Assembly: GCA_023159155.1 (NCBI GenBank)
Contig: JAJNNX010000030.1
Coordinates: 496,001-560,000, forward strand
Source: Ustulina deusta
Lineage: Eukaryota > Ascomycota > Sordariomycetes > Xylariales > Xylariaceae
Direction: 5' to 3'
Length of the DNA: 64,000 nt
Shown here: positions 33,030-46,180 of the stretch, piece after piece
Layout: each line of letters starts with the position of its first letter
Numbering within the stretch: the stretch's first letter is position 1
Program-made: the position numbers and the translations under genes
Notes under the pieces: model-generated
What the model was told of the DNA's origin: nothing
Database searches by the model: none
The model's input: the letters and a program-made list of their open reading frames with translations, nothing else

Positions 33030-35070
33030 GCACATGTAGGCAACCTTTCCGGGGCTATGTTGACTATTATTGATGTCGATTACTTGTACATGAACAACGT
33101 AATGCGTGTTTTGGTGCTAGTATTGTTTACTAATAGTGTCTTACTCAGGACGCGGAGTGAGTTGACGAAATATTTGTTGTGTTATAATCTCTCGGACCGT
33201 CGACTTTTGGAAAGCACCTCTCTCTCGGAGTTCTTTCAGAGGAATATCGCCTTTTTGGTCCTCTTGAAGCCAGCAACCCAACTCAACTGCTCCTCCGCTA
33301 CTACCTAAAGTTTAACTCTCAGGTAATTATTCTTGTTCCTTGTTATAGTCACTGATTCCGTGAGCTAAAACTGAGTAGTCGTGTTTGAACCTGGTGCAAT
33401 TGATCGTCAATTTCTCGCAGTATTCCACACGTTTCATTGGCCTGACGACTATCCCGCGTTTTAGAATATCACCGATGATCTTCTCAGCTTGTTCAAGTTG
33501 TAGGTCGGAACTAAGCTTTTGCTGGCAGTTACTGCGACGACGGATAAGCGGACCGCTGGCTGTACCAAGGATGGCGAGGAAGCCAAGCAAGTTGGGGTTG
33601 CCAATGAGTGCTGCTGATGGCGGTGCTGGTGAGGAGGAAGAAGTTGTCTCTATGACCCATGATGATATTTGCGAGTAAAGGTGGAAGGTATAATGCTGAA
33701 GTCTATATTGTGGCTTGCGTTCCATTCCTAACAGCGCCGTTGATTTTCGCTAGTTAGCTCACTTCTATTATGCCTTGAATGTGCTCTGCCGCATGTCAAT
33801 AGTATTGTCCCACGCATCCAGTCTCCTTGTCCATGCTGATAATACGGAACAGCGGCCCCTGCGAAAGACGTCAAATGGAGCGCAGGAACAAACCAAGCGA
33901 GAATTAATTTACTAAAGACAGTCGTTGGGACGGGCCTATATGCATATGCCGGGTCCGAACCTGTTCAACCCGCTTTGGCGCCACACAACGAAGCCATCCG
34001 AATTCTTTCTTCCACTTCCGACGCCGTCACGAAAGAGAAATAGTTCCCACGCTACGCAAGTATTAGCCAATACTTTCCTCGCGAGACAACCTACGGGTCA
34101 CCATTTATCCCTGTCGCCCAAAGTTATCGTTCCCTCCGATTACTCACAGGAAGTGGCGTATTTCCACATGCTGTGGACCGTGTTAAAACCAAATTGCGAG
34201 GATCGAGAACCTCGACGACTGACTGCTGTTCTTTTCCCAATATTGTATGAGGACTTAAATTGTCTTTCCTCTCCGGCCAACCCCACAACTACCGGAGGGA
34301 CCCGATCAAGACCTGGGCAAGATTAAAGCGACATTCTTTCCTCACGGATGAATGACCAACACATACCATAGAAACTGGGGCTGCGGATTCGCTCAAAAAC
34401 TTAGAGCCTGAGGAAGATAAGCATTGAGCCAAGCAAGCCGTTGGTGAATGCCTTATTTCCCCTTACGAGGGCAACAGTGTACAGAACAGCTGGCATGTTT
34501 GCTTATTCACTGGCCATGGCTATGGACCACTGCACCCTGGCATAAGCCTCTAATAATTGCAGCATAGGTAGGTAGTAATAACATTTCTTTGATACTAAGA
34601 TATCATCCTGCTTTGTTTTGCTTTTATATATAACAGCCAATTTAAATTATGTTATTATTCCAAGGTTGACTATCTGGGGGTAATCGAGATCAGTACGTGC
34701 CAAGAGGATTTCAGTATTGACGCCTAATGACGTAGGTGGTTCACAGAAGAGGACTTAAGTACTGCTATGTGGGGTGTTTGATTAAGGGCAGACGTGGCAG
34801 CTTTGTGGCAGCTTTGTGGCTTGTATTGTGGCTTAGCCAGTCCGTCAGAAGGCTGATTTGACAACACCAAAGAACTACACATCTAGAATCGCAATCGACG
34901 ACATCGATTCTTTTTGCATAACAGCCATTAGAACACCAAACAACCGCGCATCTTGAATCGCACTCTACGACATAGGTTTCCTTTCATAACAGCCATTACA
35001 GCACCCGGCGGCCATCTTTCGGGACACCAAAGACCTGCTCGTCTCGAATCGCAATCTCCAATCCCCCAAG
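33030..35070. other. 2-kb intergenic region upstream of KIN17
   Basis: No recognisable gene. Frames of about 100-130 residues on both strands around 33327-33725 and 33925-34326 lack family features. The last 210 bp carry tandem repeats directly before the KIN17 start, listed separately. Confidence 0.45.
34863..35060. repeat. ~69-bp tandem repeats (2.5 copies) in the KIN17 leader/promoter
   Basis: Units begin at about 34863, 34932 and (partial) 35023 with ACACCAAA, followed by CATCTAGAATCGCA or variants, GACGACAT or CTACGACAT, and TTTGCATAACAGCCATT or TTTCATAACAGCCATT. The first two copies are full length; the third retains the ACACCAAAGA...CTCGAATCGCAATC part only. They end just before the start codon at 35071. 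Confidence 0.8.
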
Positions 35071-36141
35071 ATGCCAAAAGCAGAAGCCGGCTCCGTCAAG
35101 GAGCTCAACAAAAGGCTGAAAATGCGGGGATTACAGCGCCTAAGGTTCTATTGCCAGGTATGCGAGCGTCAAATGAGGGATGAGAACGGGTTTAAGCAGC
35201 ACTGCCTGTCGGAGAGCCACGTTCGTCTGATGCTCACCGTCGGCAATAAAGACTTCCAGGACTACACCAAACAGTTCGTTAAAGACTTCATCCAGTTGCT
35301 GCGCACGTCTCATGGTGAGAAGTCTGTTCACATCAATGGGTTCTATCAGACTTATATTGCAAACAAGGTGAGCTCCTACACGTCACTTTTGCAGACCCGG
35401 CTGGTGACTGACAGAAACCTCTTCTAGGAACACGTGCACATGAACGCCACCAAATTTTCGTCCCTTACCGACTTCGCAAAATATCTGGGCCGAGAGGGCA
35501 TATGCAGAGTGGAGGAGACGGAAAAAGGAATACATATTGCTTGGATCGACGATTCACCCGATGCCCTACGGCGCAGGGAGGCCGTGCGCCGTAAGGAAAT
35601 GCAGGACAAAGGAGACGAGGAGCGTGAGCAACGAATGATTCGAGATCAGATACGTCGTGCGAAGAAAGACGCGACCGGGCGAGGTGGAGATGAGGGAGAC
35701 GATAGCGATGACGTCGCCGCGAAGGGCTTAACACGCCAAGAAGGCGAAAAAGTCCAGCTTTCTTTTGGATTGAAGCCTGCTGTGCAGATGGACACTGCCG
35801 CCTCTCCAATACCACAAGCTACGGCGGAGCCCTCGACTTTGGCAGGCAACAAAGACGAAACCCTGAAAGCTGAAACGGCCCTGGAACCTGCAACTGCTAG
35901 CACTTCCACTGGGAAGGCTACCCCCATTTCGATGAAAATGACGGCAAAACCTCAGACGAAGAATGTGTTCGCGGCTGCAAAGAAGAATGCCTTAGCAAAT
36001 GGACAGAAGAAGGCTTCAGTGTTTGAGCAGCCGAAGAAGATGAGTGAGGCGGAGCGGATTATGAGAGAGGAGCAGGAGAGGAAACGATTACGCGAAAGCT
36101 CAGGCTACGGAGGACCCTCGAACAAGCGCCAGAGGACGTAG
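35071..36141 (+). CDS. KIN17 DNA/RNA-binding protein (C2H2 zinc finger, Rts2-like)
   Basis: KIN17 binds curved DNA and RNA and acts in DNA replication/repair and pre-mRNA processing; it is nuclear. Two exons, 35071-35367 and 35428-36141, with a 60-nt GTGAGC...TTCTAG intron; 336 aa. A single zinc finger, C28-x2-C31-x12-H44-x5-H50, sits in FYCQVCERQMRDENGFKQHC. The conserved winged-helix-like domain follows (about 52-165), spanning the intron: YIANK then EHVHMNATKFSSLTDFAKYLGREG, a run highly typical of the family. After that come a charged helix (RREAVRRKEMQ...) and a Lys-rich C-terminus ending SNKRQRT. It lacks the C-terminal KOW domain of the animal protein, as is usual in fungi. Confidence 0.95.
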
Positions 36142-36833
36142 TACCTTCTTTTGAGATTCCCACTTCAGCATAGGTCACGGCGTTTTGGTATATACCCAGC
36201 GGTTAGGAAATTCAAGGTCAATGATCGTATAGCGTCGGTGTTTATCCCCAGATCTAGAGTGTTGGCTGGGTTGCTCAAAATGACGATCACGCCTGAATAT
36301 TGAAGTTTCCATTTCGCGTGGTTGATCTGTCGGTGTAGTCGTGCAGCTTGCTTCCCGTCGAGGTTTGCCTATTGTTGCCAGCAGCCTTTGTATACGTGTT
36401 AATGAGGCACGCAAGCTGTTCCCCCACGAGTGGTTGCGTAATGCGCCACTTATCCTTGTTCAAGATGATCTCAACACAGCTTCGTCCTGGACCCAGTCCC
36501 GGTTATTCGACGGGTCTTACATCCAGGCTTCCTTCGGATCCTCTGCCCCCATGCCGTGTTTTTGATACTAACCCCCACCGACGCCGGATGTTAGCGTCAC
36601 CGAAGTGGAGATACCGCTCGCATGTGCTTAACGCAGCACGCAAAGGCGATGCATCACCGACGCGGCCTCATGATGTGATTACTATAAATTGGGGCATGAA
36701 GTGACCGGTATCCCGATTTCAAGTCATAAATGGTGATATCGATTACTTAGATTCGCGTTCCTATTGTATTCACTGTCTAGTCTACTTTAATGTACGCATC
36801 TATTTCGCGAATGATATCCTACAATACTAGAGT
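36142..36833. other. Intergenic region, no gene recognised
   Basis: Region between KIN17 and the flavoprotein pseudogene. Frames of up to 118 residues have no recognisable domains. Confidence 0.45.
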
Positions 36834-37980
36834 ATGGCGTCCGCTCCGTTCCCCGTGCTTCGCACGAGCTTGACTGTCATTGGAGTACGCCGGACCTTCC
36901 AGAGAAACAGGACATTATCATTATCGGGGCCGGCTTTGCTGGCGCAGCGCTGGCTTGTATCTCTTGAAAGATACGTCAGCGTCAAAACCGAGTATCACTA
37001 TCCTGGAGGCGCGGGAGGCATGCTCGGGTGCCACTGGTAGAAATGGTGGGTATTCTTATCAGTGCTTCTCTTGCTGATCTAAAGGATTAGAGGGGCTGAC
37101 AACGATATAGGTGGACATCTCAGGCCGGGCATCTTCAACGGCGCGACGACACGCATGAAAAAGCATAGCATTGACGTCGCCAATAAGGTTGCGCACTTCG
37201 AGCTTGAGGATGCCGGGGCCCTGGCAGATCTCATCAAAAGCGAGGGCATCGATTATGATTTTACACCCCTTACCTCGGGCTCTGCATTTGTGAACGAGGC
37301 TGAAGCTTCAGATACAAAAACACTTTGGGATGGTATGCTCGAAAAAGGTAGTCCTGCGCTCAAGCACGTCGTATCATGGTCCAGAGGACGTAGAAAAGAC
37401 CTTTGGTGTCAAGGGCGCAGTAGCGCTGTATACGTTCCCTGCTGCTGTGATATGGTAAAGATCTGGAAATGACGCAGGCTAGGCTCGACATGCTAACGGG
37501 ACTCTGCGACAGGCCATACAAAATGGTGATGCATCTTCTCGCGGCTGCTGTCGCAGCTGGCGCCAACCTCCAAACTCACACGCCGCGGTGCGGGCCGTTT
37601 CGGCAGAGGCAGACAGCAAAGGCTATTGGACGCTCAGGACGAATTGGGGCACTAACAGAGCAAGGCGCATTGTTTTTGCGACAAATGAATATACGAGCGG
37701 GCTGCTGCCCGAGTATACCGATGCAATCTTGCCAGCTCGCCGAGAATGACATACCTACCTAGTATACCTCGGATGATCTTCCGCATTTTGGCCTGGTGCC
37801 TGGAAAGAGGGGTCTATATATCCGCGCCGGCTTTATCGGTCACGGGATGCCCAACGTGCTTCTCTGCGCCAAAGCCGTTGCCAAGCTTCTGACAGATGAT
37901 TCTCCGTTGGCCGAATCAGGCGTTCCGGCTTGTCACGAGACATCTTCGGAGAGGCTGAGCGAAGCCCACCATATAGATTA
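36834..37980 (+). pseudogene. Frameshifted FAD oxidoreductase of the DAO family
   Basis: All main parts of a fungal DAO-family oxidoreductase are present in order but in several frames. The start is MASAPFPV (36834). Next is STPDLPEKQDIIIIGAGFAGAALA with the FAD loop GAGFAG (about 36890-36955), then SITILEAREACSGATGRNG (36985-37043). A plausible intron ends at 37110, followed by GGHLRPGIFNGATTR and a 60-residue helical stretch (37111-37370). Further pieces include TNWGTNRARRIVFATNEYTSGLLPEY (about 37635-37715), and the C-terminal FAD segment GLYIRAGFIGHGMPNVLLCAKAVA is at about 37810-37880. Several small indels break the frame, and part of the substrate domain between 37740 and 37800 is missing. 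It is unrelated in detail to the intact oxidase at 31-33 kb. Confidence 0.85.
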
Positions 37981-38988
37981 ATAGCACTTTGTCGCCGTGG
38001 CCTGGCTAGATAGAGCAGCGTGCGCATGCTATGTAACTGTACACCACTGTCGGAGAAGTATGGGGGTTTTTTTTAAGGTGAACATGGTTCTCGAGCGGCG
38101 CACTGTTTGTTCGCAACCCTTTGATGAAAGGGGGAGGGATCTGCGCTGATGTCATTCGTAATGAGATCGGAAAGATACTATGCGGACTAACCTAGCTGGG
38201 GTTGCAACGTAAATCGATAGGAGCAAGACTCGGAATTTAAAACGATGATTTTATGCAACTTCGTTTGAAACATTACCTACCTAGGTCTCTAGTACCTACA
38301 GCATACTAGGTACTAAATAGGTAGCTAGACACAGTACCTAGCAATACTAACTTCCAGGAGCTTCGGAGATGATCGTATCTCCACGGTCGGATGGCCTGAT
38401 GGCCCGTTGTAGGTACCTGCTGTACATGGTAAGTAAGTACCCTCGACTCGGGGCCAAGACAGCCTAGAAATGCCCATCAAGCCACGGTTCACTTACTATA
38501 TCTGGAGATGTGGGTCCTCCGAGCTAGGATGTCCAAGATGCTGCGCAGAGCAGTCCCGTCATCTCGTGCATCTCATTTGCTCGTCGAGATCAAGCCAACT
38601 TTGCCTCAACTCTCCCCCAATGCTTCTATTCCTTCCTTTCCCGCCCAACGAGCGCAACTAGGTATCGCGCACGCACTGCGAGCATCTGGAGCATGGCCTG
38701 TAATAATAGCTACATTTATCCGATTACCCTTGTATAGAGTTGTGAGTTCTCATCGCCGGTTCCCTGCTGCGGCCCCTATTTGTGCGGGCGTGACGGGTGT
38801 TGCATCCGCATCTGCTGCATCTCAGAACTCTGGCCATATCTGTCCGATTTCTGTCCTCGCCGGCAGTCGCGTCATCACCTTCCTGGCAGCTGATGGCCAT
38901 ATCAATTCGGTTGCAACTGTATGCTGATGCGATTTGCCCTTTTCGCAGACTCTTTTCCTCTTTTCCTCTTACTTAATTCGCCATTATA
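37981..38988. other. Promoter region of SEC16, CCTAGG-rich
   Basis: No gene recognised. About 38270-38420 is another cluster of TACCTAGGT/TAGGTAC words. The final 100 bp before the Sec16 ATG are CT-rich (TCTTTTCCTC), a typical fungal leader. Confidence 0.5.
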
Positions 38989-41900
38989 ATGGATTCGGAG
39001 ACCCCGAGCGCCGCGTGGCATCCGGCCAAGAGGCCAAACTCCTCGGCCGACGACAAACCCTTCGACATCGGCCCCCGAGCTGGAGTCAACGACTCGTCCA
39101 GCCAACTCGACCAGCCCTCTGTTGCGACCTCTGTTGCGACGAAGGAGGAATCCCCCCAAAACACCGCAACCGATACCCTGAGCGAACACATTCCTTCCAC
39201 CGAAGACGCCCTAGCCCAACCTCCGAACCGTGCCGTTGATTTCGGCCACTTAGCACATGACGAAGAGTCCGGCGCTGCTTTATGGGATACGGAAGCACCA
39301 GCAACAAACCATGACGAGACGTCGATAACGCCACATGATCAAGAACCCGTCACTGCTTCCCCAGAACATGCGCCGGCCGATCACGCTTCAAAACACCTGA
39401 GCACGATGTCATTTGCTCGCACGGTTTCTCACGAAGTGAGCTTTAATGACGATGAAGACACAGAATGGAATCTCCAGCGCTCCGAAACGGATCCCTTTGG
39501 TTTTATGCCGGAAAATGAGAGGACAAACTCATTTCCTGTTGTCCCACAAACGCAAGACTCGATAGCTGAGCAGCATTCGCATCCTCCGCCCACAAGCCAG
39601 GCCGAAGAAATTTTGCAGGATCTGGAAAATGAGAGCGCCCATGATGATGCTGCCGCTTTTGAACCACATGCTGTTGAACAGCCGGAAGACGATGGGGTAA
39701 ATACGCATAGGGACGAGGACAAAACATTTCAGAATACAGTTGGTGGTGACTTCGTAGGGGCGGAGGAAGAAATATCTGACGCGCGGTACGAGGAAGGATT
39801 ACCTTTAATTCCTCAGCGTCATTCACCCGTGACAAACGAGAACGTCGAAAACACCGGTGCCGACCCGACTGACCTTTTTTCTCAAGATGAGACTGGCGAC
39901 GCTGGTGATGACTTCTTCGCCCAGATGCAGGAGAGCTCTCAAACAGTCGCAGATCACTCACTGGATCATGCTTTACAAAGGAAGTCCACAACTATGGTAA
40001 TAGGCAATAATGTTGACCTGGAACCTCTGAGCCCGGCAGAAGATTTCCACACGAGGCTATCGGATATTCCAAATGCAAGTGTTAACGGAGACTCGGTGCA
40101 TTCGCCGGAGGGAGGTGCCAAAATCGCAAGCGGGACTGAAGAACTTGATGCCAAATGGGCTGCGGCTTTCGGCAATGACGATGACGATGACTTCTTGCTC
40201 GATACTACCACAGAGTCTAAGGAGCTAAACCCGGCCGACATCTTTGGTAGTGATGACGAGGGATTCCTAGAAGATGAGGAGCCAACGCCGGCAGCACTTT
40301 CACAGACACAGACTCCACAACCCCATCTCAATGGTGCTCGTTATGCGCCTGAGTCGGTTCAACAACAACCGTATTCTACCCCGAATCCGTATGCACCAGC
40401 ACCTACTGCTGGGCTAATCCCTGCAGCTCAACAACAGCCTCCGTACGTCACCTCCAATACATCTGCTTTCGGTATAGGATATGGACTGTCACCTCCAACA
40501 CCAAATGTACCTAAGGCGCAAAGCTTCGTCAACAAGTCAAAGGGTGGATACCAGTCACCTTACGACCTCCCGATGGACGTCGTCAAGCCACCAAGAAAGC
40601 GAGCGAGCGCGCAACAGTTACCTCGAGTTAATGCTGGGTCGCCTGCACCGCCTCCATCGACTCTGCCATCTAGAAGTGCCGGCGTGTATACACAGCCTCC
40701 ACCATCGGGGGGATCGGTTTCGAGCTTATCACCTCCGAGTTCTAGTCATTCGAACCAGCCTCTAAGCCACGGGTCACTGAAACCTACACCTCAGCTAAAA
40801 TCCAAACCCAGCTTTTTTGAAGATCTGCCCGTGACGTCCAAACCTCGTCCTTCATCACGCCAAGCTAGTCACCCTTCTCCAACTCAGCAAAACCCTTACG
40901 CACAAGTACAGGCACCTCCCCGAGGACCACCAATGAATACTCTATTGATACCCCCAGCTGCGGCGCAACCCCCAGCTCAGTCACATTTCTCTCAGACAGA
41001 AGCTGCTGGTGTTGCTGCACTAGTTGCCCCTGAGCGTGCTAGCCCATATGCCTCTTCGCAATCTGATGCTCCTAATAGGCCTCTCCCTCCCTCTATAGTC
41101 AACAGTCGTTACTCTCCCGCTCCTGCTCACCTTCCTGGAGCTAACGGGGCTGTGCCGGCACCAGCCTCAGCTAGTCGATACTCACCAGCACCACCAAATT
41201 CTCGGTCATCCAGCGGCAGTTATTCTGCTGTCCCTCCCCCCATACTCGCCCATCAGCCGAGAACTTCTAGTCCACTGGCCCACTTCGAAATTTCCCATAG
41301 GAAGTCTGATAATACGCTCGGAAGCCCAGTGAATGGGGATGGTGTTCCGTTAGTGCGGACCAGTTCCTCTCAATATGAACATCGTGTTACGAGGGTGCCA
41401 TCACTTCCTCCCACACAGGAGGTAGAAGAGGAGCAGTCTCTAGAGTCGTCCGATATGGGTACCAAAGCACTAGGTATTTTCCCACCAGAACCTAGATATG
41501 CTCCTACACAAACGAGGCATACACCACCGCCCTTGGGTATTCCCCCGTCCAATCCCCTCTCCCCCCCGAAGCGTGCTTTATCCAGTTATACCCCACTGTC
41601 TGGATCCCATGTGCCCTCGAAGGAGGTCAACTTTATGCCGCCACCGCGATCGCAAACGCAATCTCCTGGGGCCGTTCATGGGAATCGGGGAGCTGTGAAG
41701 TCAATGGATTCAGCACCCCGGCCGTCTTCGGCGCATAGCCCTACTTCCCCGCGATCAGCGCCTGGAACGCAGACTTCGCATCCCACTGTTCGCGCTCGTG
41801 GTATGTCTCAAATCCTCAATTTGGTGCCTCCTACGGATGGTCGGGAACTTGATCCTCTGCAGCGCTGGCGTGGGGCTCCATCTATTGCATGGGGAATCGG

Positions 41901-44811
41901 AGGGCTATTTGTATCAACTTTCCCTAAAGATGTACCACGTTATGGTATAAGTTCCGCTGTCCCGCAGATCATTCGAAGTCCCGGTGAGGTGAAAGTGAGG
42001 CACATGAAAGACATCCAGCCTCTAGAAGACCGACTCTCTAAATTCCCAGGCCCTTTGAAAGGAAAATCTAAAAAGAAGGATGTTGTTGTGTGGCTGACTG
42101 CTGGCATTGATGGTCTCGAGAGGACACCACCGAATGTATCGTTTCAGCAGCATGTTTCGCATGAAGATAAGAGAGCGGTTGAGCGAATATTGCTGTGGAA
42201 AATTTTGAGAGTCTTGGTAGAGAATGATGGCGCTATTGAAGGCAATCCAGTGGTGGAGAAGGCCGTCCGCGACGTTGTTTCTCCAGACCTCGAATCTTCT
42301 AGTCCCGAAGTGTCATCGGCAGTCTCGACTGGTGTGGATCTAACGGGGATGACTACAACAGCAACTTCTATGCAAGCAGACGCTGCGGATTCCACGGCTA
42401 CTGAGTCAATACGCAGGCATCTACTTCTAGGTGATCGCGAAAAAGCTGTGTGGACAGCGGTGGACAAAAGATTGTGGGGCCATGCCATCCTCATATCTAG
42501 TTCAATGCCGAACCCCGAGCTTTACAGGCAGGTCGCCCAGGAGTTCATTAAGAAAGAGGTCAATCATGCTGGCCATGGCAATGAGTCCCTTGCTTCACTT
42601 TACAGCGTTTTGGCCGGTAATTTTGAAGACGCGGTTAATGAACTTGTTCCCGCGCACGCCCGGGCCGGCTTGCAACTGATGTCCGCTTCTGCCTCTGCTA
42701 CGTCTCAAGATGCACTTGCTGGACTGGACAAGTGGCGTGAGACACTTGGGATGATACTTAGTAACAGACGACAGGGGGACGGCGAAGCTTTGCGGTCATT
42801 GGGAAATCTCCTGTCTGGATACGGAAGGGCTGAGGCAGCTCACATCTGCTATATATTTGCGAGACATTTTGCCATATTTGGTGGCTTGGACGACCCTAAT
42901 GCCAATTTTGTTCTTGTTGGGGCCGATCATCGACGCCAAGCTGACCAATTTGCCAAGGAAACCGAGGCACTTCAACTGAGCGAGGTGTACGAATATGGGC
43001 TGTCACTCGCTCCTGGCTCGAATGTGGTACAAAGCTGCCCCCATCTGGCTGCGTACAAGCTCCAGCATGCTATGGTTCTTGCTGAGTACGGCTTCCGAGA
43101 CAAGGCCCTACAATATTGCGAAGCCATCTGGGGTGCTCTTACATCCCAAACGAAGAAGTCCCCTTACTTTCATCCTGTTCTAGAATCCGCTGTTGATGAT
43201 CTTATGAGGAGATTGAAGCAAGCTGCTGGCGAGGAGTCATCCTCATGGATCACTAAACCCAAGATGGACCAAGTCTCGAGTAACATGTGGTCTCGGTTCA
43301 GCAAGTTCGTTGCTGGTCCCGACGACGATGGAACTGATCATGGAGCTTCCGGTGAGGGCGGCGCTGAAGTTGGGCCTTTCGCGCGCATTGCGGGTGGGAC
43401 ACCTACGGTCAGTCGGTCTCCTTCCGTCTCCAACTTCGAAGTGTACGGGTCTAGCCCATCAATGCCCACGCATAGAGCTTCCTCAGCATACGCTCCAATT
43501 GTCGCCCATTCTACGGCTTCACCATATGAACCTACTGGGGCATATAATCCGGCCCCTCGATCATCGATGGAGAGAACATCAGGCGAGCTGTCGCGAGGTT
43601 CCTATGATTTTGCAAGACGCGGTTCAGATATGCAGAGCGCAAACGTCAATCCATACACGCCTGTGTCCATGAACGGCTCATTGCCTAACAATACTTACCA
43701 GCCTGCATCTCCAATCACCCCGGATGCGTCGCCTTATATGCCGACTTCTCGGAGTCAACCACCATCTTCTATCCCTGAACAGTCATCGAACGTTGGATAT
43801 CCAGGATATCAGCCCTTCGGTGGTGAACATGATTCCACAGGTGCTAGCGCTGCACCAGTTTACAGTGTGCGGGATACCAAGCTACATAACCAAGCACCAG
43901 AAAGTGACACCGGCTTTAACTCAGGTTACCAGCCTTCTTACGGGGGCTACGAGCCACCCTTGATGAATAACTTTGAGCCACTCACAACACAGACAAATAG
44001 TTCTAGCGGTTATGAACCTCCTTCATATCAACCTTCTAGTTTTGAACCACCGTCTTATGAACCAGGCCCGATAGATGACGACGGATTGGGAAACAAACCC
44101 CAACAGAAGGGTTTTATGGATGACAATGATGATATTCCTGGATTGAGGCCAACTGAGAAGAGCAAGACTGAAAAGGACCGAGAGAACGAGGAAATGTTTA
44201 AAAGGGTTGCCGAGGAAGAGGGTGAGTCTAATCATCAAAGTACAAAGAAGACTTGCTAACAGACACCAGCAAAACGGACTGCGGAAGCGAAAGCCGCGAA
44301 AAAGAATGGTTGGGGCTTTGGTGGGTGGTTTGGTGGTGGCAAGAAGGAGGCTGCGGAAATACCAAATAAGCCCATCAAAGCTAAGTTGGGTGAAGCCAGC
44401 AGCTTCGTGTATGACCCTGATCTGAAACGTTGGGTCAACAAAAAGTCAGGGGCCGAAAACACGCCTGCTAAGACCGCTACACCACCACCACCGCGCGCTG
44501 CGAGCACACCTCCTACTAGTACTACGTCGGCACCACCAATTGGAATCATGGCTCCACCGCCCTCTCGCCCTGCACCTCCAATGACATTAAGTAAAGCTAT
44601 TTCCCAGGAAAGCTTGAATGCGCCCGGCGGTGCTCCGCTCATGGCTCGCAGCATCTCGAACCAGAGCAATGCAAGCGCACCACCCAGCAGACCAACTACG
44701 AGCCTTAGCAACGCCAGTAGCATCGAAGACCTTCTGGGAGCCGCGGGGCCGCGAAAAGGCGCTAAAAAGCCGCGGAAATCAGGACGTTATGTGGATGTAA
44801 TGGCGAAGTAA
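38989..44811 (+). CDS. SEC16: Sec16, COPII coat assembly scaffold
   Basis: Peripheral ER membrane scaffold that organises ER exit sites and binds Sec23, Sec24, Sec13 and Sar1. Exon 1 is 38989-44221 and exon 2 is 44270-44811, with a 48-nt intron that has a CTAAC branch site; 1924 aa. The N-terminal half is disordered and acidic with many Pro/Ser/Tyr stretches. The central conserved domain is at about 945-1090 ([34 protein letters not shown]). It is followed by the helical ancestral-coatomer-like/Sec23-binding region (about 1130-1430: [28 protein letters not shown]). The C-terminus has Tyr/Pro repeats ([18 protein letters not shown]), [12 protein letters not shown] and a [13 protein letters not shown] segment conserved in fungal Sec16. 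Length is normal for filamentous fungi. Starts [19 protein letters not shown]-like starts are typical. Confidence 0.95.
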
Positions 44812-46180
44812 GTCCTTGAGCCAGCCTGAGTCGAAAAATCTAGCGCAGGGACGCCTTGGGTATGATCTGCAACGAACGATATTCTAATAGGAGGGTGGAC
44901 TGGCAAGGGGAGTCATGGTATTAGAGACATCGGCGCGGTTGTATTTCATGCTGCACCTTAGGGCCGGCGTTGATGGATTGAAAGACATTTTTGTTTTAAA
45001 ATGCTGGTGTATCATAGACCTATCAATATTGTAATAAGGCATACTCTTTCTTGATCGATTGTTTGGAATAAATCTCCCTGTGGTGACTTGGACTGTGAGA
45101 CGACTGGCTGTGAGATTCTTCATGAGAGCCATAATAATATAATATTAAGCAACGGGAGCAACAGTGATCTGCTTAGGCGTTGACGGCCGAAGTCTGATTC
45201 CCTTAGGCAGAGGACTTGGAGGGAATAGCGGTCGCTCGAGTCCTTCAACTCTTCAGGATGAGCTTTTTATATCGTGCCAGGTTTTCTCTACCAAAGTCAA
45301 TGCATGTGTTGCTGAGCGAGAGCCCTTGAATTCTCCAATAAGCGATCACTACTATCGGTAGGTAAACCGTGTTCTTCGGTTGGCAGAAACAGTGTCATGA
45401 CAATCGGCCTCCTTGGTGCATCAGCTGTTTATGCAGCTGGCATTTAGTGCATTGAGACCTCGAATCATGGCATCCCACGCGAGCTTCAATCCGCCTTCGA
45501 ACGGGCAGCGAAGGCTTAGAAAGGAGTTCGAGGCAAGAAATGCAAGACTATGTCCGGGCTGAGGGCAGTGCGTTTTAGGGGCCTCGAAAACTTCCTATGT
45601 GCATTTGTTGGGAACTATGTACGAGACACAATATTGGCCATGGTCGTACGTAGAGCGTAGAAGCGAGCGACGTGCGGTCGACGGGTTTGGGCAAGTTTGC
45701 TTGGAGAGATGACGTTGTACACGCCTGGCTGTTCACCGTGCGACTTTGGACCGACGAGGAACTTGAATGATGTATCCTATTCCTGCTGCTGAGTCATCAG
45801 CAAATACGGCTAGAAATGGACTTGTTCTATTAGCCGAGGGCGACGCTAAGGAGCTCTGTTTGGGGAGTGACTCTAATCCCAGAACGTGGTACGGGATATG
45901 GGCACTCGATGCTTCCCCTTTTGTCTGGGGAGACACACTGTTATGTCTGCAATCGATGGCGAGTGTTACCAATACGCGGTTGGCCATGATGGTGACTGTT
46001 GGCAATCATGTTACCACCATAATATTGAAGGCTTCAACAACTATATATGGCTAGCCTCGGCGTTTGTCTCTCTGTCTTTCCCGCACACTCCCTGGTGCCT
46101 CGCTACATAGATCCCCCAACATCTCACCACGGAACTACGCAACTATCTTCAACGCCCCCGACGAATCTCTAACCTCTGCA
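44812..46180. other. 1.4-kb intergenic region, no gene recognised
   Basis: 3' region of SEC16 and upstream region of the first small paralog. Only short frames lacking domain features. Confidence 0.45.
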
